A stretch of 64,000 nucleotides of DNA from Symsagittifera roscoffensis (Eukaryota; Xenacoelomorpha; Acoela; Convolutidae), in contig NC_087066.1 of the NCBI RefSeq assembly GCF_963678635.1, positions 46,785,129 to 46,849,128 of the forward strand, in the 5' to 3' direction. The notes below the pieces were generated by a model. That model was given only the letters and a program-made list of their open reading frames with translations, was not told the origin of the DNA and did no database searches. This document shows, piece by piece, positions 43,676 to 53,875 of this stretch. The first letter of the stretch is position 1; the number at the start of each line of letters is the position of its first letter. The translations under genes were made by a program, and so were the position numbers.

Positions 43676-45368
43676 ATTAATAATCGATTATAATCTCTCT
43701 TTTTCAATTCAATTTTTATCAATTATTTTACAGTGTAATTGATAATAATCGATTAATTTCATCCGCATTTCTAATTGATTTGTTTTGCAGAAAAATCCAT
43801 TATAATCGATGATAAATGTTTATAGTACCGTTTGTTCGCCAATTTTGTCTTCGACCTTCCCCCTGAACTGCTTATTTTTTTGTAGACGCTCGTTTATGTG
43901 AAAAATTGGAAAAAGTGTTGTAACCATTTTCATATCAATTCAAATTTACAACGTTTTTTTTCTTTTCTTCTTGGTTATAGTGGTTTCACGATGCACAATT
44001 CTTATTTTTTCGACCACTAAAACATCAGCATTTATTGTGACTCTTAATAGCGAACAGTTATATAGGAGGACAGCTGAAGTACCTCAAGGAAGTGCTCTGA
44101 GGCCCATTTTATTTGCTATGTATATTCAAAATAACTCGTGCACGAAAGGGCTATTAGTGAAGTTTGCAGATGACTTTACGATAGAGGTGGAAAACCAAAA
44201 AAGTCTTGACGACGCAGCAAAGAAGGCGATTCAACAGATTGAAGAAAAATGCTTGGTCCTTAATACTGGAAAAGCAAAATTGCTGAATTTCAGTAGGAGG
44301 AAAAAATCAAAGAGCCATGGTCTGATAATCAATGATGTTAACATTCAAGAAAATGATGAAGTGAAATTGCTTGGATGTCAAATATCAAAAACACTAAATT
44401 GGAATTAACATATTCAGAAGATGAGATCAAAGTTGAACTCATGCCTGTACCACTTGAAGGTCCTTAAGAAAAGCGTAAATATAGGAAAGCTGCTAGGAAA
44501 TAAAAATTTATACTACCACTCTTTTATTTTGCCTAATCTGACGTTTTGTTCAAGTCTTTTCTATTACTCTTTGACACCATCTCAAAAATAAACTCTCAAT
44601 TCCCAACTGAAGAAAGTTATCCAGTTGCTACCTCCAAGTCTGTGAGCCAAGCCTTCTTTAGACTCTCTAATGCAACAGAATGCTGGAAAAATTTGGGGGA
44701 GAATGGAGACTTCAGCGATGCTGGAAGAGTATCAACATCCATCACGACTCCGCCAGAAAACGAGAATGGTGTTTGCAAGAACAGAAATCCGCAGAAAGCA
44801 ATTTATTCCATCACTTTCGAAGCTTCTAAATCCAGAAAATCAGAGAAATGATTGTAAACTTCTAACTATTCCATGCATTCTGTGCCCCCTCTATCTGTTG
44901 TCATTCCATTTAGATGCAATCAGTATCTCAATATTGTAAGCATGAATAACTCAAAGTTTCAAGGCACAATGCCTTAGTTTCATTATTTATATAGAAGAGT
45001 TATATTTCACCTTCCGCGGGATTATTTCGACTAATATAAAGATACTCTATCAAACGTTCGTTTCATGGTAACACTTTTGTCCAGGTGGACCAAAGAATGA
45101 CCTGACATCTCAATTTTAGAGATTTTTGACAGAATAAACATTATAATCTATTGTAATAGATTATAATTGATTATAAGGGATTATAAGAGATTTTCAGAAA
45201 AGTTAAAATCAGTTATAATTGATTATAATTTATTATAATGTCACGAAAAGTGTATGGATTATAAACCGTTTAAACATCTAAATTTGGCGCTTTTAATTAA
45301 TTATAATTTTGATAAAAGTACAATTCTATTTGTAAAATAATCGATTTTTTTCTCTTTTTACTGAGTGC
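43676..45368 (+). mobile_element. LINE fragment with TTATAATCGATTATAA arrays, inserted in copy B
   Basis: Copy A reads CAAATCATTCTTTAG then on to TTCATCAGTATTTTTCTTAC; copy B has about 1.7 kb between these points. The insert carries a LINE reverse-transcriptase remnant in the middle and clusters of ATTATAATCGATTATAA-like words at both sides (43680-43815 and 45125-45350). Related words flank the interior of the foldback element at 51360-52070. No clear target duplication was found. Confidence 0.6.
43971..44860 (+). pseudogene. LINE reverse transcriptase 3' remnant (Jockey/CR1/L2-like)
   Basis: A 145-codon open stretch (43971-44408) contains VPQGSALRPILFAMYI and FADDFTIEVENQKSL, the palm B and catalytic palm C (here F-ADD) blocks of non-LTR reverse transcriptases, then an LNTGKAKLLNF segment and VKLLGCQISKTLNW. 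After the stop at 44406, one frame continues HIQKMRSKLNSCLYHLKVLK, and others read into LQQNAGKIWGRME-type sequence, the usual 3' tail of Jockey/CR1/L2 polymerases. Everything upstream of palm B is missing, as expected of a 5'-truncated copy. Confidence 0.85.
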
Positions 45369-46040
45369 GGGCAGTTCGACTTCATCACTATTGTTCTTAC
45401 TTATCCCAATAGACATCGAAGACTATTATGCCTCATTACCATGTTTTTTTCTTACAACATGTTTTTTTCGAAATTATTGGAAAAAGCAGAACTTAAGCAA
45501 CGGTTGATTAATGTTACTTTTCTACTTTTCACCAATATAACTCGAAATTTCAGTACACTAGTTTCATAGAACAACGGAAACTTTGTGCGTTTCTGTGCTA
45601 TTTTATTAAGAACAATGAACGCAGTGAACGCAATGAACGCAGTTTCATAGATGTTGGTAATTTTGTAGACTATGTTTTGTTTTCGCTTTGTTCTCTAATC
45701 CGAAAATTAGTAATGATTGGGGGCTTGTCTGAAAATTGTTGAAATCAGATTTTTTTTCTGTCTACATTGCAAGTTTTTTTTTGAGAAATTTATTTTGATT
45801 TTGGTGCTTGGATTTCCCAAAACAAAATCAAAGCTTAATTTTGATGCTATTAGCAGTCTACCTCGAGATGCCGTGCTGAACTCTTTCTTTGCACAATAAA
45901 GTTGATTGGTAGAGTAATCCGTGATATGTTTCTTAGATAGGTTGCCAGTTCTGGCAGAACATGATCTCTGGTATTTCATAAATTTTGTTAATCCCAGTGT
46001 CAATTTCACAACGCGACACTCCGTTCACAAAACTTCTAGA

Positions 46041-46095
46041 TGATATATATATATATATATCTACATATGTACATCTATACCTACATCTATATACC
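46041..46095. repeat. AT and ATAC-type microsatellite
   Basis: GATATATATATATATATATC followed by CTACATATGTACATCTATAC. Copy A has only a short ATATATAT at this place (about 38330). Confidence 0.8.
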
Positions 46096-46499
46096 TCAAC
46101 TTGCAAGAAACACGACCTTTGAGAACAAGCAATTTAAACTGCCTGAACCCCCTACGACTCAGTCGAGCTCTGAGATGATCATCAGGTGCTGCTGTCAATC
46201 ATCAATTTTTGCTGTTGGGATTTGGTGAGTTTTAAACATTATGCCCTCTATTTTCAACTTTTGTGAACTAAACAACACTTTGGAGCTTAGAGCTGATTTT
46301 GATGGTTCAGTTTGCGTTTGATAATTTGAAGCTTTTCTTAAACTTGATCACTGGTTACCTACATGAGCTCAAGTAGGCGTATTCTATCTGAAAAGTTTCA
46401 ACCCTGCTCCACAGGTGTTATGTACACTTTAGGCGGATTTCTAATTTAGTGGTTTAGCAAACAAAAAGTCAACCTATCAAGAAATTGGAGTGAGCTAGT

Positions 46500-46507
46500 T
46501 ATAAAAG
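46500..46507 (+). promoter_or_regulatory. TATA box of candidate secreted-peptide gene
   Basis: TATAAAAG followed by GCTGCAGCAAGC, 76 bases before the first ATG of the candidate gene. With the usual 25-30-base offset the transcript would start near 46530. The word and its surroundings are kept identical in copy A (38708-38715) while other parts have diverged. Confidence 0.5.
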
Positions 46508-46575
46508 GCTGCAGCAAGCTTTAAGTAGCGCGAGTATTGAAAAATTAATGGTTTCCTATTCTTTCCCTAAAATTT

Positions 46576-46641
46576 ATGATCAACGGCATGGTCTCTAAAC
46601 TAATTCTTCTGCTGCTATTGGTCTTCATCGGAAGCCATTTG
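46576..46641 (+). CDS. Candidate small secreted peptide, exon 1 (signal peptide)
   Basis: 22 codons from ATG at 46576 (a second in-frame ATG is at 46588) to a phase-0 donor TTG/gtaaaa. The product MVSKLILLLLLVFIGSHL has a Lys followed by a ten-residue Leu/Ile/Val/Phe core, a textbook signal peptide. It lies just downstream of a TATA box. Without splicing the frame would continue 41 more codons of Lys/Phe-rich text to a stop. I do not recognise the protein. The case rests on promoter, signal peptide, splice phase and the pattern of change between copies; there is no homology support. Confidence 0.5.
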
Positions 46642-46866
46642 GTAAAAAAAAATTTAAAAGAAAAAATGAAACGTTCAAAAATCAAATCAATATTTTATTC
46701 AATTTCCAAACTGCTTTTGTTTTTCTTCAAAGAAAAATCAAATTGTAATACGAAAACATATCTGTGAACGTCTTGATCGCAATTTATCGGGCCTGATTCT
46801 AGACAGAATTGATGACTTGTTTTCACCACATAATTTAACCTGAATATTCTGATATAAATATTTTAG

Positions 46867-47019
46867 GCATGTGATTCTGCTGGATTTCAATTTTCCAATG
46901 TATTTCTTTTAACAAAAGACTCAAGTTTGATTTACTATCCTCCAGTTTTGAGCTTTCAAACGCAATGCAAAATTTTTGAAATGAATGCGTTTTCTTATTT
47001 CGGCTCATCGAGGTTTTAA
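46867..47019 (+). CDS. Candidate small secreted peptide, exon 2 (mature part)
   Basis: After a 225-nt intron ending gatataaatattttag, 50 codons run in phase 0 to TAA at 47017-47019, giving a 72-residue precursor. The mature part starts ACDSAGFQFSNVFLLTKDSS and contains two Cys, one Tyr-Tyr-Pro-Pro and a Phe/Tyr-rich end. The only difference in this exon between copy B and the right-edge copy (63611-63763) is GTA to GTT, a silent Val change. On the opposite strand the same change would alter an amino acid. AATAAA follows at 47282. Function unknown; noncoding origin is not excluded. Confidence 0.5.
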   Translation, partial: ACDSAGFQFSNVFLLTKDSSLIYYPPVLSFQTQCKIFEMNAFSYFGSSRF

Positions 47020-47281
47020 GGATGCAGACGAGATCCAAAATGAGATTGTAAAACAAAAAGTAGGAAAAAAGTGCTTCCGTTTTAGCTAACAAGCTTCACT
47101 GGCATTTTATTATGATTCCCATTAAAGCTATTTTTGCGTAAACCACTATAGCTTTCAAATATTGTCAAGACTCAGTTAGGAGTGAAACTCAATCGTTGAA
47201 ATTTTCCGTTTATGATCTTTGATAAAAAAAGTCAAAACGTCTTTATTTTCTGTTTTCTTCCTCCTATCCCCGTTCCACGTC

Positions 47282-47287
47282 AATAAA
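47282..47287 (+). promoter_or_regulatory. Candidate polyadenylation signal
   Basis: AATAAA 263 bases after the stop of the candidate secreted-peptide gene; also kept in copy A (ATCAATAAACTTAG, about 39459). Confidence 0.3.
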
Positions 47288-47469
47288 TTTTGATTTAAGC
47301 CAGCTATGGTTTTTATAAAATTAGTATCAGAAGCAGATCGAATTATGTTTTTACAAATGCTATTACACTTACCAAAACTACTGAAACATGCAAGTAGCGA
47401 GTTCTCATAATCAGAATTGAAATTCCCCCTCATCAGGGAATCGACCTCCTCCTCAACCAAAGGGTCTCC

Positions 47470-48330
47470 CCTTTGGTAGTATTTTGTGAAATCCAATTTC
47501 GGCCGACTAAGTTTTAAAGTTTCTAAATGCGGCTTCGAAGCCAATATATAATAATTTTCAGGGGAGGGGGGAGCGCGCGCCGAAAAAAAAACGTATTTTT
47601 TGGTCAAAATTTTCCAAAAAAAATATCCAAAAACGGCAACTTTCACCTATTTTTAAAATAATTTACCTACGAACCCCCCTTCCTAAAGGATTCGACCTCC
47701 TCATCAAGCATCAACCAAAGGGTCTCCTCTTCAGGAGTAGTTTGTGAAATCCATTTACGGCCGACCAACCTTTAAAAATTCTAAAAGCGCCTTCGGTGCC
47801 AATATATAACTATTATTGAAGTGGGAGCGCTCGCCGAAAAAACGTAATTTTTTGGTCAAAGTTTTCAAAAACTTATCCAAAAACGGCATTTTTGAACTAT
47901 TCTTTTTTAATTACCTGCGGCGCAGAACATCTTGTCAAAATAGAGTCTTTATAGTGTTCTGGAAAAGCTTGGAAAATCAATTTGATCGACTTAAAAAAAG
48001 TCTGCCCGCATGAAAAATTTCTAGATCCATCCCTGCCCAATGCTAGGGGTTAAAAAATAACTCGGATAATCGGTTTGCTTGACCTAAGGAAAAACCGAGA
48101 GACTTTTAGCACCGAAAATTGAACGGCAAAAATGAAAATTGTGACCAAAAATCGCGTTTTTTTTAGCGCGCGGTTTTTTTTCAGTAAAAACTCAGTTTTG
48201 AGCCGCAAAGTGGGATGTCGTAAAATTATACCAAAGGGTAATCCTTCGGAAAAATTTGGCAACCAGAATTGAAGGGGGTGCACGCCACTGGTTTTCAGCG
48301 CAAGTTAAAAGAAGGGGCACGCCCCTCGGC
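47470..48330. repeat. Two or more copies of a CCAAAGGGTCT-GCGCCGAAAAAA repeat
   Basis: The order CAACCAAAGGGTCTCC, TTTGTGAAATCCA, GGCCGACTAA, GCCAATATATAA, AGCGCGCGCCGAAAAAA, TTTTTTGGTCAAAATTTTCC occurs at about 47455-47640 and again at 47712-47890, with a third, looser version at 48000-48320. Elements end with AGATCCATCCCTGCCC, a relative of the hAT-like CCGCCCCTG terminus. The ends of copies A and B of the tandem duplication lie at the first CCAAAGGGTCT. Confidence 0.6.
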
Positions 48331-48357
48331 ACGCTACTGGTCTTAAGGGAGCTTTAA

Positions 48358-48492
48358 GGTTTGACCAGAGTTGGAACCGGGCCTGATTTTGAGGTCCAGG
48401 CCTGGCCCCACCCGGCCCGTTTTGAAAACAAAAATTTCAAGCCCAGCCCGGCTTGTAAAAAGCCCGGGCCCAGTTCCAACTCTGGGTTTGAC
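48358..48492. mobile_element. hAT-type MITE, 119 bp, perfect 8-bp target duplication
   Basis: GGTTTGAC at 48358-48365 is exactly repeated at 48485-48492. Between them, CAGAGTTGGAACCGGGCC and GGCCCAGTTCCAACTCTG are terminal inverted repeats of about 18 bases with one mismatch. The interior is also partly palindromic (GGCCTGG, AGCCCGGG). CAGAG ends with an 8-bp duplication are typical of hAT elements. It is non-coding and, with an intact duplication, fairly young. Confidence 0.88.
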
Positions 48493-48729
48493 AAAAATGA
48501 AAAATTTAGGTATGACGAAAAGTGGATGTCATTAAACAGTAACAAAGAGGGGGGGAGAACTCTCTGTTGTACCTCCCTAAATGATGAAAATTCCAAATTC
48601 AAATTTCGTTACATATTTAATTTAGCCTCAAATAGTTTTGCCGTTTTCTTTATCTAGTTTTCTCAAGTTTTAGTACGAATGCAGTTTAATTCCCATTTTT
48701 CTATTTTTCTGGTGAATTCAAGGCTCCTG

Positions 48730-49136
48730 GACAAGGGCAGATCTAAGATATTCTTGAGGGGGGATCTTTCAAAAAAAGTTTCGAAAATTTGGTCGACTTT
48801 TTTTTAGGTCGACCAAATTGATTTTCTGAGCTCTCTCAAATAACTATACAGACCCCACTATGACAAATTGGTCTGCGCCGCAGGCAAGATTTTGAAAAAA
48901 GAGCCCAAAAAGTTTTTTTTAGGCACTTTTTGGAAAATTTTTAGGCTCCCCATCAAAGTTGCTATATTTTGGCACCAAAGGCACCTTAAGAAAAACTTCA
49001 GGGTCAGTCAGCCAAAAATGGATATCTCAAATCTCAAAGTAGTACAAAAGGGGGACCCTTTGGGTCGTCAGGGGGTCGTCGAATCCCTGAGGGCTTGGAG
49101 GTGAACACCCCCCCCCCCCCCCCCAAATCCGCTGGT
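48730..49136. repeat. hAT-like repeat with palindromic GGTCGACC core and C tract
   Basis: From AAGGGCAGATCTAAGATATT to AAATCCGCTGGTGG. It contains TGGTCGACTTTTTTTTAGGT/CGACCA, CCCTTTGGGTCGTC, GTCGAATCCCTGAGGG, and a run of 17 C (49108-49124) just before the right end, as in the MITE at 12213. No target duplication identified. Confidence 0.5.
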
Positions 49137-50913
49137 GGCTGTGGATATCATCCTTGTGTTATGTAATATAATCTATCCATCTTTGTAGCTAATTTTTTAT
49201 TTTATATATTTTCGAATTTCATCATTTAGGGGGGGGGGGGGGGGGGGGGTATAACCTAAAAGAGCCCAAAAGCCCAAAATGACCCTAAGGATAGCTACGG
49301 ATTGAATTTTTCATTATGAGAGGTACCTGGCCTGTTATATTCAGTTCTCACTGTAATTTGGCGGAGCTTTCATACACATCTTCGAATTTCATTATTGTAT
49401 TCCCGATAAAAAACGCAACATTTTTTTAGAATTCATATTCAACGCATTTTCATGGTTCACTTAGTTCAAACGCAACAGGTTGCCTAATTAGTTGATAGTG
49501 GCGTCTATAGACTTATTTTAAACAAACCACAGAGATCGTAGGCGCACGGTTGAGGAAGTTTGAGGGGACAGATTGCAAAAAATGTCCATATCTAGAAGGA
49601 CGGTTGTGAAATAATATTTTGTTCAGGATTTCATATTTTAAAATACTAATTCACATTTTCAAAATGCTGTCTGAATCCATGATTTTGATTTGAAATTTAT
49701 TCAGCTAGTTTTTTTTTAAATCGAATTGAGTTACTTGTTTCGGCCATTTACAGTGGTTCAAAAGCAGGTTTGAGCTTGGATATGCTATTTGCCATTTTCT
49801 GCACGTTAGTTTAGGCTGACCATGTAAACATCATTACAAAAGGTGAATTGCGGTATCGTATTTATGGCCTCTTGATTATAATATATTTTTCTACTATTTT
49901 TCAGATCAAGCTTGAATGTATTCTAACAACAGGTTATTACAATAAAAAACGGAAAAATAGCTAAAACTTTGGGGTTAAGGCTTAAGAAACTTTGGCAGAG
50001 GAGGTCGGAACCTTCGATGCAATAATTGTGAGATAAAGAAATAGACTTGTGATTTTTCTCTTACGATAAAGTTGAGCTGAAAAGGTTCTTGGTACGCTTT
50101 TTCTTTTTATTGACCTTTTAATGATTAAACACTAATTCTTGCGCCGAATTTATCCAAAGAAAGCTAACACTGAGCAGCGTATACCAGATTTTGTAACGGG
50201 CGACATTTTAAAAGAATCATAGATTAGCAGCAATTTTCAAATGAGAGCTTGTTAGTAGCAGTCATAAGTTGCTATAACAAAACATCTTAATCTCCTTTAT
50301 AAACCAGGTGCGTGAATAATAAGTCGAACTTGCTTACTCTGACCAACTGAAACCAAGCATCTTCTAATCTGTGAAATGTCCCTAGCTTGGATAGCCTCAA
50401 AATAAAATAAGTCGCAAACCAAATATTTGGACGTTTGACTATGTATGCTCAAATGCTAGTAGTTTCATTGTGATTTGAATTATCTATATGTTATAAGCAA
50501 ATTTCAACGTGAAGTCAGATTGGACTTATTCATTCCGATATTATCATTGGTTTCACACCAAGTTGGGCTGCATCTCTAAAAAAACCTCGGAGTAGCTAGC
50601 TGCCAATTGATTTAAACCTCCAGTCGATCCAGATTTGTTATTCTTATGATTTATAGCTCCTCGGCATATTAACTCTTCGGTTCCCATAATTTCAAAGCGC
50701 AATGCTGGTGTCTAGGTAAGTTAAAAGTTGCAATGCATGCTGGGCTAGGAAATTTTACCATCAGTAAATGAGCAGATATTCTAGTATGACTCATATCATC
50801 AATAGTTTGGTAGTATTGATTGGCTGGGGGTGAAAAGAAGCTAATTTTTTTTCTCTTTCTTCGAAATACTCAATAAATTTTGCGGACATTTTCACAAAAG
50901 GGGTCTTCTACAT
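49137..50913. other. Spacer with a 21-G run
   Basis: A run of 21 G occupies 49229-49249, next to repeated AGCCCAAAA words. The rest is AT-rich with no recognised gene or repeat. Confidence 0.5.
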
Positions 50914-51029
50914 GCTCAAGATCGCGCCAGACAATTCGGCCAAAGACAATTCAGGCGATTTAAAATTCAGACAATTCAGCCAAAAGTATGCAGATAACTC
51001 AGCCGGAGACAATTCAGCCAATAATACGG

Positions 51030-51315
51030 TATTCACACATTTCGCCCCTCACACGTTTCGCCCCTCTTAAATCTAGTGGCAAATTTCGCCCCTCACACAT
51101 TTCGCTCCTCACACATTTTGCCCCTCATAAATCACTGGCACATTTCGCCCCAAAAATGTACATTAAGAAAGCGGTGTTAATTAACTGTGTAATAATTTAG
51201 GGGCGAAACGTGGGACGAAATGTGTGAAATTATCTGGGGGTAAATGTCTAAAGACGAAATGTGCCACTAGATTTAAGAGGGGCGAAATGTGTGGGGGGGG
51301 GGGCGAAACGTGGGA
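51030..51315. repeat. Inner inverted repeat of CACATTTCGCCCC units
   Basis: Inside the foldback element, the left arm has repeated CACATTTCGCCCCTCA units with CTCTTAAATCTAGTGGCA (51030-51155). The right arm (51197-51315) is the inverse: TGCCACTAGATTTAAGAGGG and GGGGCGAAATGTGTG, with an 11-base G run. The two arms would form a hairpin of over 100 bp. It could be a second element nested in the first. Confidence 0.7.
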
Positions 51316-51319
51316 AATT

Positions 51320-52250
51320 CCAATAAAAGTGACCACCGCAGTCGCGCCACCCGCATTGGAGTTCCATGAACAAAAATCGATTATAAATGAGTTTCCTTGT
51401 CAGTGTCCACGAAAGTGAAAACAAATCGATTATAATCAATTAAAAATGGATAATCTTAAAAATTAAAAATGGATATAATACTACTATTTGTGGAGGCAAC
51501 AAAGTCCTTTTTTCATCCATTATAATCGATTTTTTTCCACTTTTGTGGACACTGATTATGAAACTAAACTATATTTGATTTTTTTTCCACTTTACTGAGA
51601 CGCGAATTTCAACGAACATAAAGTCTTTTCTACGTTTTAAACAAAAGTTGGTTACGTTGGTTACTTTTTGCCTTTTGTTCAATTTAATTTTTTTCTACCT
51701 AACTTTGATAATTTTGTTAGGTAACTCAAATAACTCAAGGTAACTTTTTTACATTACTCAAAATTGCCCCCTCTAGCTTTGCAAAGTTTCCGCATAACTC
51801 ATTTGATAAATGCAGAAATTCTTGCAAAATTTTGCACGACGCGCAAAACAAAAATTAAAGCGGAAAAAAATCCATTTTAATGTGATTTCCTACTTATTAT
51901 AAAATCCATTGAAATGGATTCAAAATGAATCATAACGCATTTTGTTTTGACGAGAAAAAATATATTTAAATCTATTTTTAGTCCAATTTTGTTGTCTGAA
52001 CGTAACATGGGAATCGATTATATTTACAACATTTTAGACCACGAAAATCTATTATAATCGATTTTTTTTTCACTTTTCTTAAATGCGAGCAACGTTGTGC
52101 GAGCTTGCCAACAAAAGGTAGGACTCTATGCAAAATTTAGAGCCGATTATTGTCGCAAAGCGGCGACGCGCACATAGCGCGCCCATCGGCGGCCTTAAAC
52201 CGAGAAATAACTTCCGGTTTTTTTTCTTTCGAATCTAGTGTTTTGTATAA
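51320..52250. repeat. TTATAATCGATT-rich interior
   Basis: Several TTATAATCGATT and AATCGATTATAA words (51365, 51425, 51525, 52015, 52055), with shared neighbours GTGTCCACGAAAGTG and CCACTTTTGTGGACAC in opposite orientation. The same word family lies at both sides of the LINE insertion in copy B. No coding capacity. Confidence 0.5.
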
Positions 52251-52359
52251 CTGGCTGCATTGTCTCAGGCTGGATTGTCCGTATATTTCTAGCTGAATTG
52301 TCTGAATTTCGATGTGGTTGAATTGTCTGTGACCGAATTGTCTGTGAGCCGCTCAAGAT

Positions 52360-53100
52360 ACAGTTTTGCTTATAAAAATCTTCTCATCCATATAAAATTG
52401 GATAGGGAGCGAGATTGGTGTAGGGTTTTAAGGATCACATTTTAAGGAGTGTCTATCACTCAAAGGAGTGGTCAGGTTCGAGCGGCTGAACTTTTTCAAC
52501 TATACTTAGATTTGCTTCAAAAATTTTCATGTAAAATGCTCGCATTTTCTTCAATTTGTTCGCGATTTCTGCTTTCAAACCTATTCTTTGTTTATCGGAT
52601 GATTGACTGACCAGTTAATCAATCTTTGACGCCATTCAACCAATCAATCATCAGTCAAAATTCTGAATTTTGATTGTTTCACCTTATTTATTGTTTATTT
52701 TCCTTTGTTGAAGATCAACCCTCCCAACCCTCTACAAATTTTATTTCACTGAAAAAAAATTATTTCACTGAATGTTAAGGTTCATTTTTTGACACACATC
52801 TGGTGGGAATATTCTAGAAAGTGGCGCGAATCTCTCCTTTTTGTTGTGGAAAGGAACTATGGCTTGTAGAAATGGCTTAACGTAAAATCAGGCACTGTGA
52901 AGAGACGCTCATAAGTCATCGTGTTTGTTGTCAAAAGGTTGTCTCAAGGTCAAGAAATTTACTCTGACTTTTTTTGTTTTTGAAACAGGTATTTAGAATG
53001 GATTATGAACAATGGTGTAATAGTTTACTCATTTATCACTTCTTGTTTGTATCTTTTTTTTCAACTGATATTTACGTGAAAAATAAATTATTATGGATCC
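52360..53100. other. Spacer, no recognised feature
   Basis: AT-rich text; a short inverted pair around GATTGACTGACCAGTTAATC is the only structure noticed. Confidence 0.4.
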
Positions 53101-53104
53101 TTAC

Positions 53105-53528
53105 TTAAATGTACTCCTGCATTTCAAGAAAACGGAAAGGCTTTTTGGGTAACTTCTGCATTGAATACTGCAATCGAAACGAACAGTGCATGAGAAGTTT
53201 GATACAGCAACGGGCGATTCTTGTGGGGGATAGGGGGGGTTCACAAGTCCAAAAATGACCAGTTCTGATTGTTCGGAAACGAAAGGTCGTCTGCAGTGCT
53301 CTCAAACCAGCTTCACGATCGTCGGGCCTGGGACACATTTTTGGAGACTTTATCTACGAAGCGTCTTTTGCCGAAAAAGTTCGGAGGTCCCACGTTTCTC
53401 TTTGGTCTAGACGCTCTTTTAAGTTGGCGTCTTCGGAGTTGTGTTGTCTTCCTCTGTTGGGTTTCTGACAAAGCTCGGGTCGTACGATGATCCCGTGTGT
53501 TCCTTTGTGAGTGATTTTGTCCGAACAT
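53105..53528 (-). other. Open minus-strand stretches, unrecognised
   Basis: Two overlapping minus-strand frames of 71 and 77 codons, the first Arg-rich (RRRQLKRASRPKRN) and the second ending KLPKKPFRFLEMQEYI. The GC content is higher than the surroundings. They could be the continuation of the minus-strand coding remnant at 53529-54291. I see no domain. Confidence 0.2.
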
Positions 53529-53716
53529 CTAGACCGGTGATCTGTCCAAGATTACGATGTTCGGCTTTTGATTTGAACCGTGGTCTTTAAAAAACAAATC
53601 ATTATTAAACTCTGGAACAAGATGTTCCAAATAAGCATGGTGTTTTTTTGTCACGTTATCAAGGTAATCGCGAATGATAACGTCCCTAGATTCCAAACCT
53701 AATGAAGTATTAGAAC
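53529..53716 (-). CDS. Unrecognised candidate exon on the minus strand, downstream part
   Basis: On the minus strand, a strong acceptor (a TTGACTAAT branch-like word, then CCCTCTCTGTTTCCGTCAG) precedes 61 open codons ending at TAG: SNTSLGLESRDVIIRDYLDN and then HAYLEHLVPEFNNDLFFKDH. The frame needs a phase-1 upstream exon. Amino acid use looks protein-like. I know no family with this pattern. Confidence 0.35.
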
Positions 53717-53875
53717 CTGACGGAAACAGAGAGGGATTAGTCAACTTTGAGAAATGGACTGCGTCAACTTTCCCTGTCTTTGAGAAATGGACCGGCGGTG
53801 GTTTCACGCTAGTCTTGTTTGGAGGGATACCTTTTGTCCGATATATTATAGATGTTCGAGTAAGTGTTAACGTTT

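Larger units (their letters stand above)
39628..47469 (+). repeat. Tandem duplication, copy B (about 7.8 kb)
   Basis: Head-to-tail with copy A. The 2.45-kb excess over copy A is nearly all explained by two insertions, 41832-42590 (about 0.75 kb) and 43676-45368 (about 1.7 kb). Smaller differences are an AT-microsatellite with about 80 extra bases at 46041 and a loss of about 170 bp near 45660. Confidence 0.85.
50914..52359. mobile_element. Foldback/MULE-like element with 9-bp target duplication
   Basis: GCTCAAGAT at 50914-50922 is repeated at 52351-52359. The 1,428 bp between them start CGCGCCAGACAATTCGGCC and end with the inverted GGCCGAATTGTC-type text (CCGAATTGTCTGTGAGCC). Each end is an array of the unit GACAATTCRGCCA: about five direct copies on the left (50928-51012) and five inverted on the right (52252-52345). 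A 9-bp duplication with long repeat-built inverted ends suggests a MULE or Foldback-type element. No transposase remnant is present. Confidence 0.75.

Noticed and set aside
46835-47092. Minus-strand 85-codon frame, repeated at 63579-63836
   Set aside because: It lies opposite the candidate secreted-peptide exon. The one substitution between copies is silent on the plus strand but changes an amino acid on the minus strand, so the plus strand is the better coding candidate.
47176-47646. Minus-strand open frame of 156 codons
   Set aside because: It spans the border of two different repeat units, and its protein-like parts recur as decayed fragments in other copies of the noncoding repeat (for example the QRGDPL-type words near 49050). 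It is a chance frame.
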